DNA of 64,000 nt from Ensifer sesbaniae (GTDB lineage: Bacteria; Pseudomonadota; Alphaproteobacteria; Rhizobiales; Rhizobiaceae): positions 1 to 64,000 of the forward strand of contig NZ_JABEKU010000004.1 of NCBI RefSeq assembly GCF_013283665.1. The letters are read 5' to 3'. The position numbers and the translations under genes are program-made. The notes below the pieces were generated by a model that saw nothing but the letters and a program-made list of their open reading frames with translations, was not told where the DNA came from and searched no databases. How positions within the stretch are numbered: position 1 is the stretch's first letter; the number at the start of each line of letters is the position of its first letter. Below, piece by piece: positions 1 to 9,186 of the stretch.

Positions 1-1
1 T

Positions 2-136
2 CAACTCGAAGCCGACATCAAAAGCTTTATCGAGCGCCACAACGAAAACCCTAAGCCATATCGCTGGACCAAATCGGCAGACGACATTCTCGCATCCGTC
101 AAGCGCTTCTGTCAGAAGGTCGACAACAGCTTATGA
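2..136 (+). pseudogene. IS630-family transposase, C-terminal end (cut by window edge)
   Basis: An open frame runs in from the window edge and stops with TGA at 134-136, giving about 44 residues that end in a helical segment of the type ...PKPYRWTKSADDIL... This PxPYxW...I tail is typical of the C-terminus of IS630-family DDE transposases. Only the tail is visible, so it may be the end of an intact element lying to the left. The 66 bases up to nodD hold nothing else I recognise. Confidence 0.75.
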
Positions 137-202
137 CACGAATTTCGGATTCAGATGACTAGCACACCATGAGAACTGTTCAAGTCTGATGAAATACATT
201 TC

Positions 203-1153
203 TCAAACGGCCCCGGGCCTAGGACGTCCGTTGGCGTTAGTCGGGGCGGCCATGCGGCCGGCCTCCTGTAGCAGAATCTCTTGCATCCATATGCTTGCCT
301 GATCCCTGTTGTGAACCACGGGCCACTGGACAGCCATGGTAAATGCTGGGAGTGCCAGCGGGAGCTCGACGATCCGCAAGGGAATTATCTTTGCGAAATG
401 ATAGGCGAGCCGCGAGGGTATGGTCGCTATACGCTCGGTCCCTGACAGCAGCGGCGGGATCAAGCTGAAGCCGGGCGCGACGACCTCAACGCGCCTCTTC
501 AGACCGCGCTCGACCAATAACCATTCTTCGATGGAGGGCTTCAGCGCACGCCCGAACTTCGCTACAACATGCCCCATCGACAGGTATTTTTCAAAGGAAA
601 GCTGCTGTGAAAGTTGTTTGTTCGTGGCGCATCCCACGCAGACGAGTGTCTCGTCGAACAGTCTCGCTTGGGGATGCGCGTTCGACATGAACTGCTCAGG
701 AAGGATTAGGAAATCGATTTCACCGCGCCCGAGTAGCTCATTGGGTTCATCGTCGGGAGCCAGCAATTCAAAGCTGACGGCTGGAGCGTCCCGCACCACA
801 CGCTCTACAACCTTTTCGAAGAAGACAAGTGTCACGAAATCGGACACAATGATTCTGAAACGTCGCTCCGACACGGCCGGATTGAACATGTCGCATGAAA
901 TGATGGAAAACTGAATATGAAGCAGAACATCGCGGACTGCGGGGGCAAGGGCTTTGGCACGCGGAGTTGGGAGGAATTTGCGGCCCTGCATTGTAAACAG
1001 CTCATCACCGAAATAGGTGCGTAGCCGGGCGAGAGCAGAACTCATGGCCGGCTGACTGAGGTTAATGCTACGTGCCGCTGCGGTGACGCTTTGTTGTGAC
1101 ATCAGAGCATCGAGCGCAACTAGAAGATTGAGATCGAGGCCCTTAAAACGCAT
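203..1153 (-). CDS. nodD: NodD, LysR-type flavonoid-responsive activator of nod genes
   Basis: NodD binds nod boxes and, with plant flavonoids, activates nodulation genes. The 316-residue product starts [18 protein letters not shown] and continues with an [20 protein letters not shown] helix-turn-helix (about residues 20-50), the hallmark NodD N-terminus. The PBP2-like inducer-binding domain fills the remainder, including the [14 protein letters not shown] segment seen across NodD proteins. Length matches the family (about 310-320 residues) and there is no frameshift. A nod-box-like sequence lies just upstream and points away from the gene, the usual nodD/nod-operon divergent arrangement, but no intact target gene follows it. 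Number of the paralogue (nodD1, D2, D3) cannot be told. Confidence 0.93.
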   Translation of the reverse strand: MRFKGLDLNLLVALDALMSQQSVTAAARSINLSQPAMSSALARLRTYFGDELFTMQGRKFLPTPRAKALAPAVRDVLLHIQFSIISCDMFNPAVSERRFRIIVSDFVTLVFFEKVVERVVRDAPAVSFELLAPDDEPNELLGRGEIDFLILPEQFMSNAHPQARLFDETLVCVGCATNKQLSQQLSFEKYLSMGHVVAKFGRALKPSIEEWLLVERGLKRRVEVVAPGFSLIPPLLSGTERIATIPSRLAYHFAKIIPLRIVELPLALPAFTMAVQWPVVHNRDQASIWMQEILLQEAGRMAAPTNANGRPRPGAV

Positions 1154-1161
1154 GCTTTGAC

Positions 1162-1213
1162 GTGTCCACAGTGCAGATCATTGACATCCAAACAGTAACT
1201 CTATTGCCGAATC
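1162..1213 (+). promoter_or_regulatory. nod box, divergent from nodD
   Basis: Two ATC/GTC-N9 half-sites occur with the spacing of a nod box: GTC-N9-GAT at about 1164-1178, then seven bases, then ATCCAAACA at 1186-1194. The same geometry (GAT, seven bases, ATCCAAACA) occurs in the nod box upstream of nodZ in this window. The distal part (ACTCTATTGCCGAATC) is weaker than the usual ATTTTACCAATC. It reads to the right, but no credible plus-strand gene follows before 2296. Confidence 0.7.
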
Positions 1214-1653
1214 GACGCCGTCGGGTAACGGCGCTCAGGGCCAGTCACGGGTCTCTATAAAACCGCGAAACAGGGATCAGGCGCTCAGTAGAACTCGACC
1301 TGGCGTGTCTTAGGACACCTCACGCGAATGGCCGCATCGACCCCAACGTGGCCGCGTCAATTTGAGCGCAGCTGATCGTCATGATCATTTTAGCGGCGAT
1401 ACAGTTGCCATGAAGGGCGTGGCTGAATAGGCACCCGCGCGTCAAGATTCAGAATAGCTCTTGGTGTCGCGCAGCCTTGGTCCAGCGTATGGCCGTCTTG
1501 GTGCGTCAGCTCGCCGGCATAGCACGCAGCCGCCATTTGTGCGTCCCACCGCCCACTGCTAAATCGCATCATCTTTGTTGGGCCTGGCTCCGGGCTGCAT
1601 CGTCGTGGACACATCAATGAGATCTCTCTCCGATAAATGAATGGAAGGACATC
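1214..1653. other. Non-coding stretch downstream of the nod box
   Basis: This is where the nod operon driven by the preceding nod box should start. I see no plus-strand frame of useful length and no recognisable nodA, nodB, nodC or other nod protein fragment. A 75-residue minus-strand frame at 1390-1617 shows no domain and has no convincing ribosome site. The operon appears to have been lost or replaced. Confidence 0.5.
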
Positions 1654-2067
1654 CTAGTGCTTTCCGGCGTTTCGTTGCCATGCAAACTGCAAATTCCAAC
1701 ATGCGCTGCGGACATGATTGAGGAACTCTTTGCGAAGAAGCGTTAGCGAAACAGCGCTGGCATAGGGCTCATCAACACGGCCGGACAGGTCCGTTGGCGC
1801 GACGCAGGTCCTAAGCGTCGGAGGTGGGAGCCTCCAGTTAGTACGAGCACATTGACCAAGAGCATGAAAACGAATGTATCCATGGCGTGGATGAAAGCCA
1901 TGCGAAAACTCGATTTTTCCACTCTCGGGGAATTCGACTAGAAAGGCATTTGCACTATCGCAGGCAAAAGTGGAAATCACGCCGAGAGGCATTGTTGCAA
2001 AGGGATCATAATTGGCAATCCGGGCATCCAATAAACTGAGTCCAGGAAACGAATATAAGTCGGGCAT
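1654..2067 (-). CDS. Hypothetical protein, doubtful
   Basis: A 137-residue minus-strand frame with ATG at 2067 and only a weak upstream purine run. The product (MPDLYSFPGLSLLDARI...) has no motif, signal peptide or membrane segment that I recognise. Codon use is not clearly coding. It sits between nodD and a second LysR gene, divergent from the latter. It could be a rapidly evolving or decayed symbiotic gene, or spurious. Confidence 0.25.
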   Translation of the reverse strand: MPDLYSFPGLSLLDARIANYDPFATMPLGVISTFACDSANAFLVEFPESGKIEFSHGFHPRHGYIRFHALGQCARTNWRLPPPTLRTCVAPTDLSGRVDEPYASAVSLTLLRKEFLNHVRSACWNLQFAWQRNAGKH

Positions 2068-2295
2068 ATCTCGGACATGCTGTTTTGGCGCGTTGAGCTA
2101 AACTCAAGTTTGGAGTTAGGGAATGCCTGCATAATGTCCATACGGCGCCGGACGCTTGAACGCCTCGTCATAGCCTAAGTGATTCCAACCGACCCGCCGT
2201 TCGCAATTGTGAAACGCGGAGGAACGGTTTTCTTTATCCCCCGCAAACGGCCAAGGGTGTGGGGTGAGAACATCATTGTCCGAGGAGAGAAAATT

Positions 2296-3309
2296 ATGGA
2301 TCACTCCGTTTGGAAGGGGTCACATCCGTTCATCGTTGACAGTGACGCCGCACAGCAACGACAGATGCCGAGGCTGACATCAATCGACCTGAACCTGCTG
2401 GTGGAGCTCGAAGCGCTATTGCAGTACCGGAATATCACGCATGCGGCCCAACACATCGGCCGAAGTCAACCGGCCATGAGCCGAGCGTTGTCAAGACTGC
2501 GTGGCATATTCAATGACGATCTTTTGGTTCGCGGCTCGCGCGGCTTTGTCCCGACGCCTCGGGCCGAACGCTTGGGCAAAATGCTGCCGTCTGTATTGAA
2601 CGCGATCCGCGAAATGGTGAATCGCAGCTTAAGCCCAAGAGACATGCGCTGGAAGGCAACTATCGCGATCCCTGACCACCAAGCGCTCATTTTGCTGCCG
2701 CGTCTGTTGCCGCGTCTGCATGAGCGCACGCCTCATCTCGACATCGTCACAAACCCGCTCCTGGACTGTGCACTGCGGCGGCTTGAGCAAGGTGAGATCG
2801 ATTTAGCCGTCGGGCAGATCGGTGCCGCACCGCCGGGCTTCTTGCGGCGTAAGCTCTACGCGGACCGCTTCACCTGTCTGCTACGCCACGACCACCCAGT
2901 GCTAGAGCAAGAGTGGAGCATAGGTAGCTTCGCTGAGTTGCGTCACGCCTCCATCTTGTCGGACGCCAATGACCGCTTCGGTCAGGTCTATGACGTGCTT
3001 TCCAAGCTGGAGCTATCGGACCGGTATCCGATCGCGGTCTCCAATGTGCTGACGGCGGCTGTTGTGATTGCGGCGACCGATCTTGTCCTCGTCGTGCCGC
3101 ATCGCATCGCGACCCAGCTCGCCACCATGCTGCCGCTCGTGGTTCTCGATCCTCCCGTGCAACTGATGCCATATGAAGTTGCGTTGATCTGGCACGAGCG
3201 TTCCCATCGCGACCCGGAACATCAGTGGCTCCGCCAGGAAATCGCCGCGGCAGCGCGACCTGACCGGAACGCGCCAAACACGAAATCAAATGGGGAGGAA
3301 ACTGGATGA
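2296..3309 (+). CDS. LysR-family transcriptional regulator (NodD/SyrM-like)
   Basis: A 337-residue LysR regulator. After a 25-residue leader the sequence IDLNLLVELEALLQYRNITHAAQ and the GRSQPAMSRALSRLR recognition helix form the winged helix-turn-helix, followed by a PBP2-fold effector domain with GEIDLAVGQIG. The ATG at 2296 is chosen because GAGGAGA lies six bases upstream; an in-frame ATG at 2179 lacks such a site and would add 39 non-family residues. It is related to, but clearly different from, the NodD at the left; SyrM and the NodD-like group are the closest types I can suggest. No nod box was seen in its upstream region. The inducer and targets are unknown. Confidence 0.85.
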   Translation: MDHSVWKGSHPFIVDSDAAQQRQMPRLTSIDLNLLVELEALLQYRNITHAAQHIGRSQPAMSRALSRLRGIFNDDLLVRGSRGFVPTPRAERLGKMLPSVLNAIREMVNRSLSPRDMRWKATIAIPDHQALILLPRLLPRLHERTPHLDIVTNPLLDCALRRLEQGEIDLAVGQIGAAPPGFLRRKLYADRFTCLLRHDHPVLEQEWSIGSFAELRHASILSDANDRFGQVYDVLSKLELSDRYPIAVSNVLTAAVVIAATDLVLVVPHRIATQLATMLPLVVLDPPVQLMPYEVALIWHERSHRDPEHQWLRQEIAAAARPDRNAPNTKSNGEETG

Positions 3310-3311
3310 TG

Positions 3312-3431
3312 GCTTCGTGCATTTGGGTGCAAGCCGGCCGCGGGACGACGCCTCGGGCACCTCGCCGGCGGTGGCGCAAGACGCCAGAGCGCACTTAACA
3401 GCTTGCGGGCGAGCGCCACAATCATCGTCCG
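3312..3431 (-). pseudogene. IS110-family transposase remnant, C-terminus
   Basis: Reading the minus strand gives MIVALARKLLSALWRLA, nearly identical to the end of the intact IS110-family transposase elsewhere in the window (MIVALARKLLIALWRLV at its C-terminus), followed by a frame-shifted GEVPE... tail corresponding to GEIPVG. Only about 35 codons survive and the frame is broken. It directly abuts the end of the LysR gene. Confidence 0.65.
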
Positions 3432-3499
3432 TGAATGAATTTGCGGCCGTCGGCGGGGCTCTGTTGCAATTATTCCTCTGTGAGCGCGCTCGATCCGTG

Positions 3500-3725
3500 C
3501 GAAGGCACGTTCGCGTCCGGAGAGCTAGGGCTTGTCGCTCGCTGCGGCAGTAGCGGATAATGTCATCCGGATACTGTACGGCACGCCGGGAAAGCCGGTT
3601 TCGAGCCAAACGTCAAACACGGAATGCAGGAACAGGTTTCCCAGCATGGGCGAGATGATCCTCGCAACCAAGCTTCCATCTGCCATCGACGCCGGAGCCT
3701 TCAGCCACCGCTCGATATAGAGTGC
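3500..3725 (-). pseudogene. Group II intron reverse transcriptase (LtrA-type) remnant
   Basis: The minus strand encodes YIERWLKAP, then ISPMLGNLFLHSVFDVWLE, then, after a frame change, QYPDDIIRYCRSERQA. These match conserved RT blocks of group II intron maturases (…GVVSPLLANLFLHYVFD… and the catalytic YADD box, here degenerated to YPDD). Neither end of the protein nor the intron RNA domains can be seen. It is a different lineage from the intact intron RT near 45-46 kb, which has YADDFVVL. Confidence 0.7.
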
Positions 3726-4135
3726 CGGAAAGCATGGCCGCTAACCGCCGAACCACCGATTAATTTACTCCGCGTTGCCTACCCGCAACCTGGCAAGGTC
3801 GCCGAATGCCTAAACCACCTTACGACTGGAATGCAATTTAGCCAACCACTCCCGAGAGACGATCCAGGTGGACGATGCAAAGCAGAAAGAAGAATACCAA
3901 TCGCGCATGGCTTCGTCCTTTCACAGCACCAATGGTTGCCATGCAAAAAAGCGATTTCTCGCGTCTGGCCGCATGTTGCATAAACCTGCGACAGCACCTT
4001 CGATCGCATCAATGGGCACGCTGTTTCGTTTTACCCCGGTGGATGTGGCGACTCGACGAGGGCACTGGGCAGCCGACCATTAGTGCGAACGCGGCCTGTA
4101 CAGCCACAATTAATCGTTACTTCCTAGACAAAGGA
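3726..4135. other. Intergenic region upstream of the flavin-reductase gene
   Basis: About 400 bases between the RT remnant and the flavin-reductase-like gene. Several overlapping frames are open in all directions but none shows a motif or start site. I see no nod box and no clear -24/-12 (sigma-54) pair with the required GG-N10-GC spacing. Confidence 0.4.
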
Positions 4136-4681
4136 ATGATGGACATGCCGGATCAGCCACCCGTGCACACCGACATAATGATCAGCGATGGTGCAGACCC
4201 GAGGGGCTCCGACGCCCTGAAATGTGCTTTGCGCAGAATGGGCGGTGGCGTCAGCGTCATCACCGCAGGGGAGGGTGAAGAGCGCACAGGAGCAACTGTT
4301 ACTTCCGCGACTGCGCTCTCGATCGAGCCGCCATGCATGCTCGTTTCCCTCAATCGCTCCTCCTCTACGTGGCCTGCCGTTGCGCGGTTCGGGCATTTTT
4401 GCGTGAACATCCTGGGCCACGCCCACGAGATACTGGCGAACCAGTTCGCCGGTCGAGGCGGGCTGAAGGGCGCGGAACGTTATCGGGGTGCTGAGTGGAC
4501 CCAACTCATCAGCGGCGCGCCTGTCCTTCAGGATGCGGTGGCGGCCGTGGACTGCAAGGTTGAGGAAGCCATAGAACGATACAGCCATGTAATTGTGCTC
4601 GGTCGCGTCGTCGGCATTTGCATCGGCAACGGCGGCTCATTGGTTTATCGTGGCGGCCGATATTTTCCAATTGCCGAGTAG
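4136..4681 (+). CDS. Flavin reductase-like (FMN-binding split-barrel) protein
   Basis: A protein of about 180 residues with the flavin reductase-like fold seen in the small reductase subunits of two-component monooxygenases (HpaC/NtaB type). Visible signatures are ALRRMGGGVSVITAG near residue 30, GATVTSATALSIEPPCMLVSLNRSS, and FGHFCVNILG, which shape the flavin site; the end GGSLVYRGGRYFPI is also typical. ATGs at 4136, 4139 and 4145 are possible; AAAGGA at 4130-4135 fits 4145 or 4139 best. The open frame continues upstream but without family sequence. No monooxygenase partner is adjacent, so its substrate is unknown; such enzymes supply FMNH2/FADH2 using NAD(P)H. Confidence 0.8.
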   Translation: MMDMPDQPPVHTDIMISDGADPRGSDALKCALRRMGGGVSVITAGEGEERTGATVTSATALSIEPPCMLVSLNRSSSTWPAVARFGHFCVNILGHAHEILANQFAGRGGLKGAERYRGAEWTQLISGAPVLQDAVAAVDCKVEEAIERYSHVIVLGRVVGICIGNGGSLVYRGGRYFPIAE

Positions 4682-5039
4682 CGAGGCGGCCAAGCTCACC
4701 GCGTTGAAGCTTGGGAGCCTAATTGGGCAAGCGACGTCCTTGCCCCGATCGAGTTCGCATCCGCTTCGCATAGGGCAGTGCCACCTGTTCAACATGATTC
4801 CGAAGGTGAGTGGCGTGCCGGTCGTGTTGACCAACAGTTGCGTTTGAGCTCGAACCCAGCCTGCTTCAGTAGCACTGTCGCCTTGCGCAGGTTTTTGCTT
4901 GCGACGTCGTCCCAATGGGGTTCATGTAGGGATGGTGAACACTTCCGGCGGAAGAAGGTCCTTGACTCGCTCAGGATATTCACTCGCTTCGAGGCAGCCC
5001 AGAGGAAGCTAGCTCATGGGCATCGTGAGGCCTCGGTTC
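4682..5039. other. Intergenic region, no gene recognised
   Basis: Roughly 360 bases between the flavin-reductase stop and the first recognisable IS66 sequence. Short frames on both strands show no family resemblance. It probably holds decayed IS66 sequence upstream of the tnpC fragment, but I cannot align it. Confidence 0.4.
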
Positions 5040-5278
5040 CGAATTAGCGCCGCCGACGATACCCCGATCCGAGTGTTGGATCGCTCGCTACGAGACAAGG
5101 GGTTGGGCAAAGGTGTGAAGAAAGGCAGGATCTGGGCCTATGTCCGAGATCAACGACCCTGGATGGGTGCCGCCCCGCCCGGTGCGATCTACTACTTCGC
5201 CCCGGACTGGAAAGAAGCCCACGTCCTTCATCATCTCAGGCAGGCAAGCAGTATCCTTCAAGCGGATGGCTACAAGGG
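5040..5278 (+). pseudogene. IS66 TnpC transposase, left fragment
   Basis: Encodes DDTPIRVL...GRIWAYVRDQRPWMGAAPPGAIYYFAPDWKEAH...ASSILQADGYKGY, the central part of the IS66-family transposase TnpC, which includes the first catalytic aspartate region (DDTPV in the family). The N-terminal half is missing. The gene is interrupted at the GYxGY motif by the recombinase-in-trio element and resumes about 3.3 kb further on at YGKLYEPGA. The family homologue reads straight through this junction, so the two parts were one gene. Confidence 0.8.
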
Positions 5279-5301
5279 CTATGTTGCGGCCGTCCATATG
5301 T
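5279..5301 (+). repeat. RIT left terminal inverted repeat
   Basis: Begins CTATGTTGCGGCCGTCC and continues CATATGT; its exact reverse complement lies at 8503-8525. The match stops sharply after CATATGT on the inner side. Confidence 0.85.
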
Positions 5302-5368
5302 AACGGTGGTCGGAGAAAGGTTCGTTTCCCCGGCCTGAACCGCAACATAAATTTCAAATCTGCGACCG

Positions 5369-6272
5369 CTACAGAGCCTTCAGGAAAGCCATCAGGGATG
5401 GCAGCGAGCGCTGAGGGACAGTGGCTTGTTGGTCAGAGATGTCGACCCGAGCAAGCGCCTTCGCCTTCATTTCCATATCGACTTCAGCGTAAATATGCGT
5501 CGTGTCGAGAGACACATGGCCAAGCCAAGCACGGATTGTGTTGATGTCGACGCCAGCGCGCAGCAGGTGGACTGCGGTTGTATGTCGGATCGTGTGAGGA
5601 CTTACGCGCTTCGTCTCGATCGACGGCACTATTTTGCTCGCCAGCTCGGCATAGTGGGTCACGAGTCTGTGGATCCCGAACCGCGTCAATGGCGAGTAGA
5701 CCCGATTTAGAAAGACCGGATCGGCCCAGCTGCAAATTGTCGACGATCAACTGCGCCGCTTCATCGGCACGGGCCCCGCTGTTGTACAAGAACAGAAGCA
5801 AAGCGTAATCGCGATTGCCGAGAGGCGTACGACGGTCCGGTTGTGCCAAGAGCGCGTCCATCTCCGGCTTCTCAAGATATCCGATCATGGCCTTGGCGGT
5901 CTTCTTGAACGGTATCGCTCGTACTTCTCCGGACCACGCGATGTGGACCGGAGAGTGCATGCCAATGAACCTTGCCAATGAGCGTATGGTCGCCAGCCTC
6001 TGGTTTCGAGTGACCCCGCTGCACTTTCGATCGCGTTCCAGGTGATCAAGGAACTGACGGATGATTGACGGTGTCAGATTTTCAACCGACATTCGATCGA
6101 TGGCGCGCGCCGCGTGATCGCTGGCGAACGGAAGCAGGAGCATCAGGGTATCGCGGTAGCTGGCCTGAGTGTTTCGGGACAGGTTCCGTTCCGCCACCAG
6201 GTGTTCGAGGAGGAACCGCCGCACCCATGGTCCGAGGAGCATCTCATTCTTCATGGCTGCCCTCCATCGCAT
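5369..6272 (-). pseudogene. RIT recombinase 3, tyrosine recombinase, broken
   Basis: The upstream part (from ATG at 6272 or 6254) encodes the SAM-like core-binding domain (LEHLVAERNLSRNTQASYRD) and the start of the catalytic domain with NSGARADEAAQL, which carries the first catalytic arginine. Near 5705 the frame changes; the rest (LNRVYSPLTRFGIHRLVTHYAELA...VSPHTIRHTTAVHLLRAGVDINTIRAWLGHVSLDTTHIYAEVD) supplies HxxR, the histidine of GHVS and the tyrosine nucleophile. Sequence normally lying between DNLQLG and FLNR, about 50 residues, is missing. Both a deletion and a frameshift therefore inactivate it. ATG at 6272 overlaps the end of the preceding gene. Confidence 0.82.
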
Positions 6273-7177
6273 ACTGGGCGAAGCGTTGGCTGGCCGCCTC
6301 CAGGAGTTCCGGCGTCATTTGCAGATAGCGTTGCGTCGATCGGATGTCGATGTGACCAAGGAAGGTTGCGAGTTGCGGGAGCAATCGTTGGACTTCCTGG
6401 CCGGAATGATACCATACGACGACACGGTGGACGGCCGCTGTGTGGCGAAGATCATGGATGCGTGGTGGACGCGGTTCGCCGATCGGGCGTTCGATACCGG
6501 CGGCGCGGCGGACATGTTGGAACATGGTGACTACACTCTGATAAGTCCATCCTCGAATGCCGCGCGACGCGAACAGCGGCGCCGCTCTCCCCTGCGGCAT
6601 TGGTAGCAAGCCACGACGTTCTAGATGCGCGGCCAGCTCTCCAGACAGCTTCGGTCCAATTGAAACCAGACGGGTCTTGAAGAATTTGCTGCAGTGGATG
6701 GTGATGACCTCTTCGACGAGGTCGACATCCTGCAAGGTCAAGCGTAAGGCCTCGCCGATTCGCATGCCGGTTCCATAGAGGAGCAAGATCATCGTACGGT
6801 ACATCGCGGGCACATGCTGGCTGTAGCCCGTTCGCAAAGTCGAGGTTGCCTCCAGTAGTCGGCGCAATTCCTCGGTCGAATATACGTACGGCGTTTGCTG
6901 CGGCGGCAGGTTCGGCAGAACTGTCGGCAGAGGCGAGCGATCTACATATCCACGGCTTATTGCGAACCTAAACAGGCCACTCAGCACCCTGTGTTTGAGT
7001 GCCCACGTCGCCGTCGGCCCCTTGTCTCCATTGAGGAAATCAATGACCGATTCTGGGGTTACCTCGATCGCCGACTGCTCGCCCGAAGTGATGGAGCAAG
7101 CGTCCGGCAGACTCGAAGCGCATGCCCAGTGATCGTTGCCGGGCCAGGTAGGCATCGATGAGGTCGATCAGCTTCAT
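6244..7177 (-). pseudogene. RIT recombinase 2, tyrosine recombinase, frameshifted
   Basis: The natural start is the ATG at 7177 (MKLIDLIDAYLARQRSLGMRFESAGRL...), overlapping the stop of recombinase 1. After about 38 codons, near 7060, the frame is lost; the remainder continues one frame over as EVTPESVIDFLNGDKGPTATWALKHRVLSGLFRF. The catalytic part is otherwise intact: GTGMRIGEALRL (Arg I), HDLRHTAAVHR (HxxR), LGHIDIRSTQRYLQ (His and Tyr nucleophile). The longest uninterrupted frame begins at 7155 but its first residues are out of family. Confidence 0.82.
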
Positions 7178-8432
7178 AGGACATCTCCCAAATCGAAGGC
7201 GCCGACTTCGCGAAGAGCTGCCATGTTCACCTTTGCGTAGACACTTGTTGCCGAGGCGCTGCGGTGTCCAAGATGGTCGCCGATCTCCTTGATGGTCAGC
7301 CCCTCGGCGAGCAAGCGAACTGCGCAGGCATGGCGCAACGCGTGCCCGCCGCGATGCGCCGCTTGAATACCGAGCGCAACAAATCGCCGATTGGCGACGC
7401 TATAAATGCTGGAGGCCCCTAAGGGATGTCGAGGCGCCTGCATCCGGAGGAAAACTTCTCGGCACGACGACGGCGGGCGGACTCTGTCCACGTAGCGTGC
7501 CAATGCTTCCGCAACGGAGGGCACCAGCGGATAGATCTGGGCTTGTCGGCGCTTTAAGCGGAAAAGCCGAAGCGTTCGCCCCGCCCAGTCGATTTGGTCG
7601 AGCCGCAGCGCGGCTACTTCGCCGCGCCGCATACCATATACCGCCAGCAACATTAGGATTGCGCGGTCTCGGATGTCGCGGGGCCGGTCGGTATCGACAT
7701 CAGCCAACATCTTTTGGACGTCCGACCAGTCTGGGGCATATGGCAGAGATTCTTGCCGATAGAGCCGAGGCCGCGATATTGACGACGCCAGGCGGTCTGA
7801 GCACCAAGCCTCTTTTGCCGCATATCGAAGAAATCCGCGCAAGGCTGAGACGATGTATGCAATCGAGACACGACCCCAGCGTCCGGCCCATTGGGTCGCT
7901 ATATAGTTGTCGATGTCTTCTGCCTTCAAATCCTTGAGCCGGTGGTTCGACTGTTCGCACCACAGCAAGAATCTGCCGGCTATGCGCCCCCATTGTTCCA
8001 CCGTCGACGGTGTCAATCCGCGTTCTCACGCATCCAGCCAACATACCGGTCGAGTTGCGCCTGGTACGACAATATGACAGTGGGCTCACGCCACCAGCCA
8101 AGGAACTTCAGCCAGGGGCGCCCGATATCGACGACCCGACGTGCAGCGGTAGCCGCGCCGTGAACATTCTGCCGAGCCTGCGCGATCGGCAACAACTCCG
8201 CCATGCCGACGCCGGCCGCGGCCTCTGGACCGAGATGTCGCGCGATCCACAGGAGTTCGTTGCGTTTGACCCTGAGAACTTCGGGTCTCGCTCCGAGTGT
8301 GGCGCAGTGATCCAAATAGCGGTTCCGCTCGTCAGCAAATGGCACTTCGGTAAATAACGCATCAGCGGCTTGGTCGGAAAAGGAAGGGTGATCCATGTCG
8401 AACCTCCAAACGAGAAAAGGTCCGGCAGCCAA
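7174..8432 (-). pseudogene. RIT recombinase 1, tyrosine recombinase, split by a frameshift
   Basis: Two minus-strand frames join at 8013-8016, where a TTGA overlap ends the first (…WMRENAD) and opens the second (TPSTVEQWGRIAGRF). Read with a -1 shift they make one recombinase of about 419 residues. The catalytic half has VYGMRRGEVAAL (Arg I), GGHALRHACAVRLL (HxxR region) and LGHRSASATSVYAKVN (His and Tyr). A programmed shift cannot be excluded, but as the other two recombinases of the trio are also broken, mutation is the simpler reading. Confidence 0.78.
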
Positions 8433-8502
8433 ACTTGCGATTTATGTTGCGTCAAATCGGGCCCAAATACTCAGTTGACAAAGGGTATAGGTCAGCAGGG
8501 CC

Positions 8503-8525
8503 ACATATGGACGGCCGCAACATAG
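8503..8525 (-). repeat. RIT right terminal inverted repeat
   Basis: ACATATGGACGGCCGCAAC followed by ATAG, the exact reverse complement of 5279-5301. Confidence 0.85.
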
Positions 8526-8557
8526 CCGCCAATATGTTCTGCCGAACATATTGGTGG
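8526..8557. repeat. Hairpin next to the RIT right end
   Basis: CCGCCAATATGTTC, a TGCC loop, then GAACATATTGGTGG: 14-base arms with one G/T mismatch, immediately outside the 23-bp terminal repeat. No counterpart is seen at the left end. It may be part of the element end or a recombinase binding site. Confidence 0.6.
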
Positions 8558-9186
8558 TTACGGAAAGCTCTATGAACCTGGAGCTGGTGGGGCGCGCCGC
8601 TTTCGGGAAGCGGCCTGCTGGGCGCATTGGCGGCGCGACTTCCACGATATCTGGACCTCGAACAAATCCGAGATCGCACGCGAGGCTCTCGATCGTATCG
8701 GCGCGCTTTACGACATCGAGCGAGACATTGCCGGTCAGCCTGCCGATATCCGCTTCGCCGCGCGTCAGAAGCACAGCAAGTCAAGGGTGGACGCATTCCG
8801 CATATGGGCCGAAGCCCAATTGACCCGCATTCCGGGCAACGGCGATCTTGCGTCAGCTTTCCGTTACGGCCTTAGCCGTTGGCACTCGTTCTGTCTGTTC
8901 CTGGAAGATGGTCCGTGTTGCTATGGACGACAATGCCGCTGAGCGGGCCCTGCGTCCAATCGGAATTGGAAAGAAAAATTCGTTATTTGCCGGCGCAGAC
9001 ACCGGCGCGGAGACCCTGGCGCGTGCCATGACGATCATCGAAACGGCCAAGATGAATGGCCTCCATCCGCAGGCCTATCTGGCCGATTTGCTCGACCGCA
9101 TCCACGTTCACAAGATCAATCGCCTCGACGAACTGCTTCCCTGGAATTGGTCGCCTGTCGCCACCATCTGCGCCGAGGCAGCCTGA
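8558..9186 (+). pseudogene. IS66 TnpC transposase, right fragment
   Basis: Continues the IS66 TnpC reading from the left fragment: YGKLYEPGA...REAACWAHWRRDFHDIW...ALYDIERDIAGQPADIRFAARQ...[14 protein letters not shown], then after a one-base insertion near 8910 [41 protein letters not shown] and the usual [10 protein letters not shown]-terminus. The AERALRP motif contains the last catalytic glutamate. The gene is inactive because of the RIT insertion and the frameshift. The stop TGA overlaps the ATG of the next small gene. Confidence 0.85.

Larger units (their letters stand above)
5279..8525 (-). mobile_element. Recombinase-in-trio (RIT) element, decayed
   Basis: A 3.25-kb element bounded by perfect 23-bp inverted repeats (5279-5301 and 8503-8525) contains three consecutive minus-strand tyrosine recombinase genes, the defining layout of RIT elements. 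It is inserted in an IS66 tnpC gene whose halves flank it. All three recombinases carry frameshifts or an internal deletion, so the copy is unlikely to be autonomous. Related triads are known on rhizobial symbiotic replicons (for example y4rA-C of strain NGR234). Confidence 0.8.
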
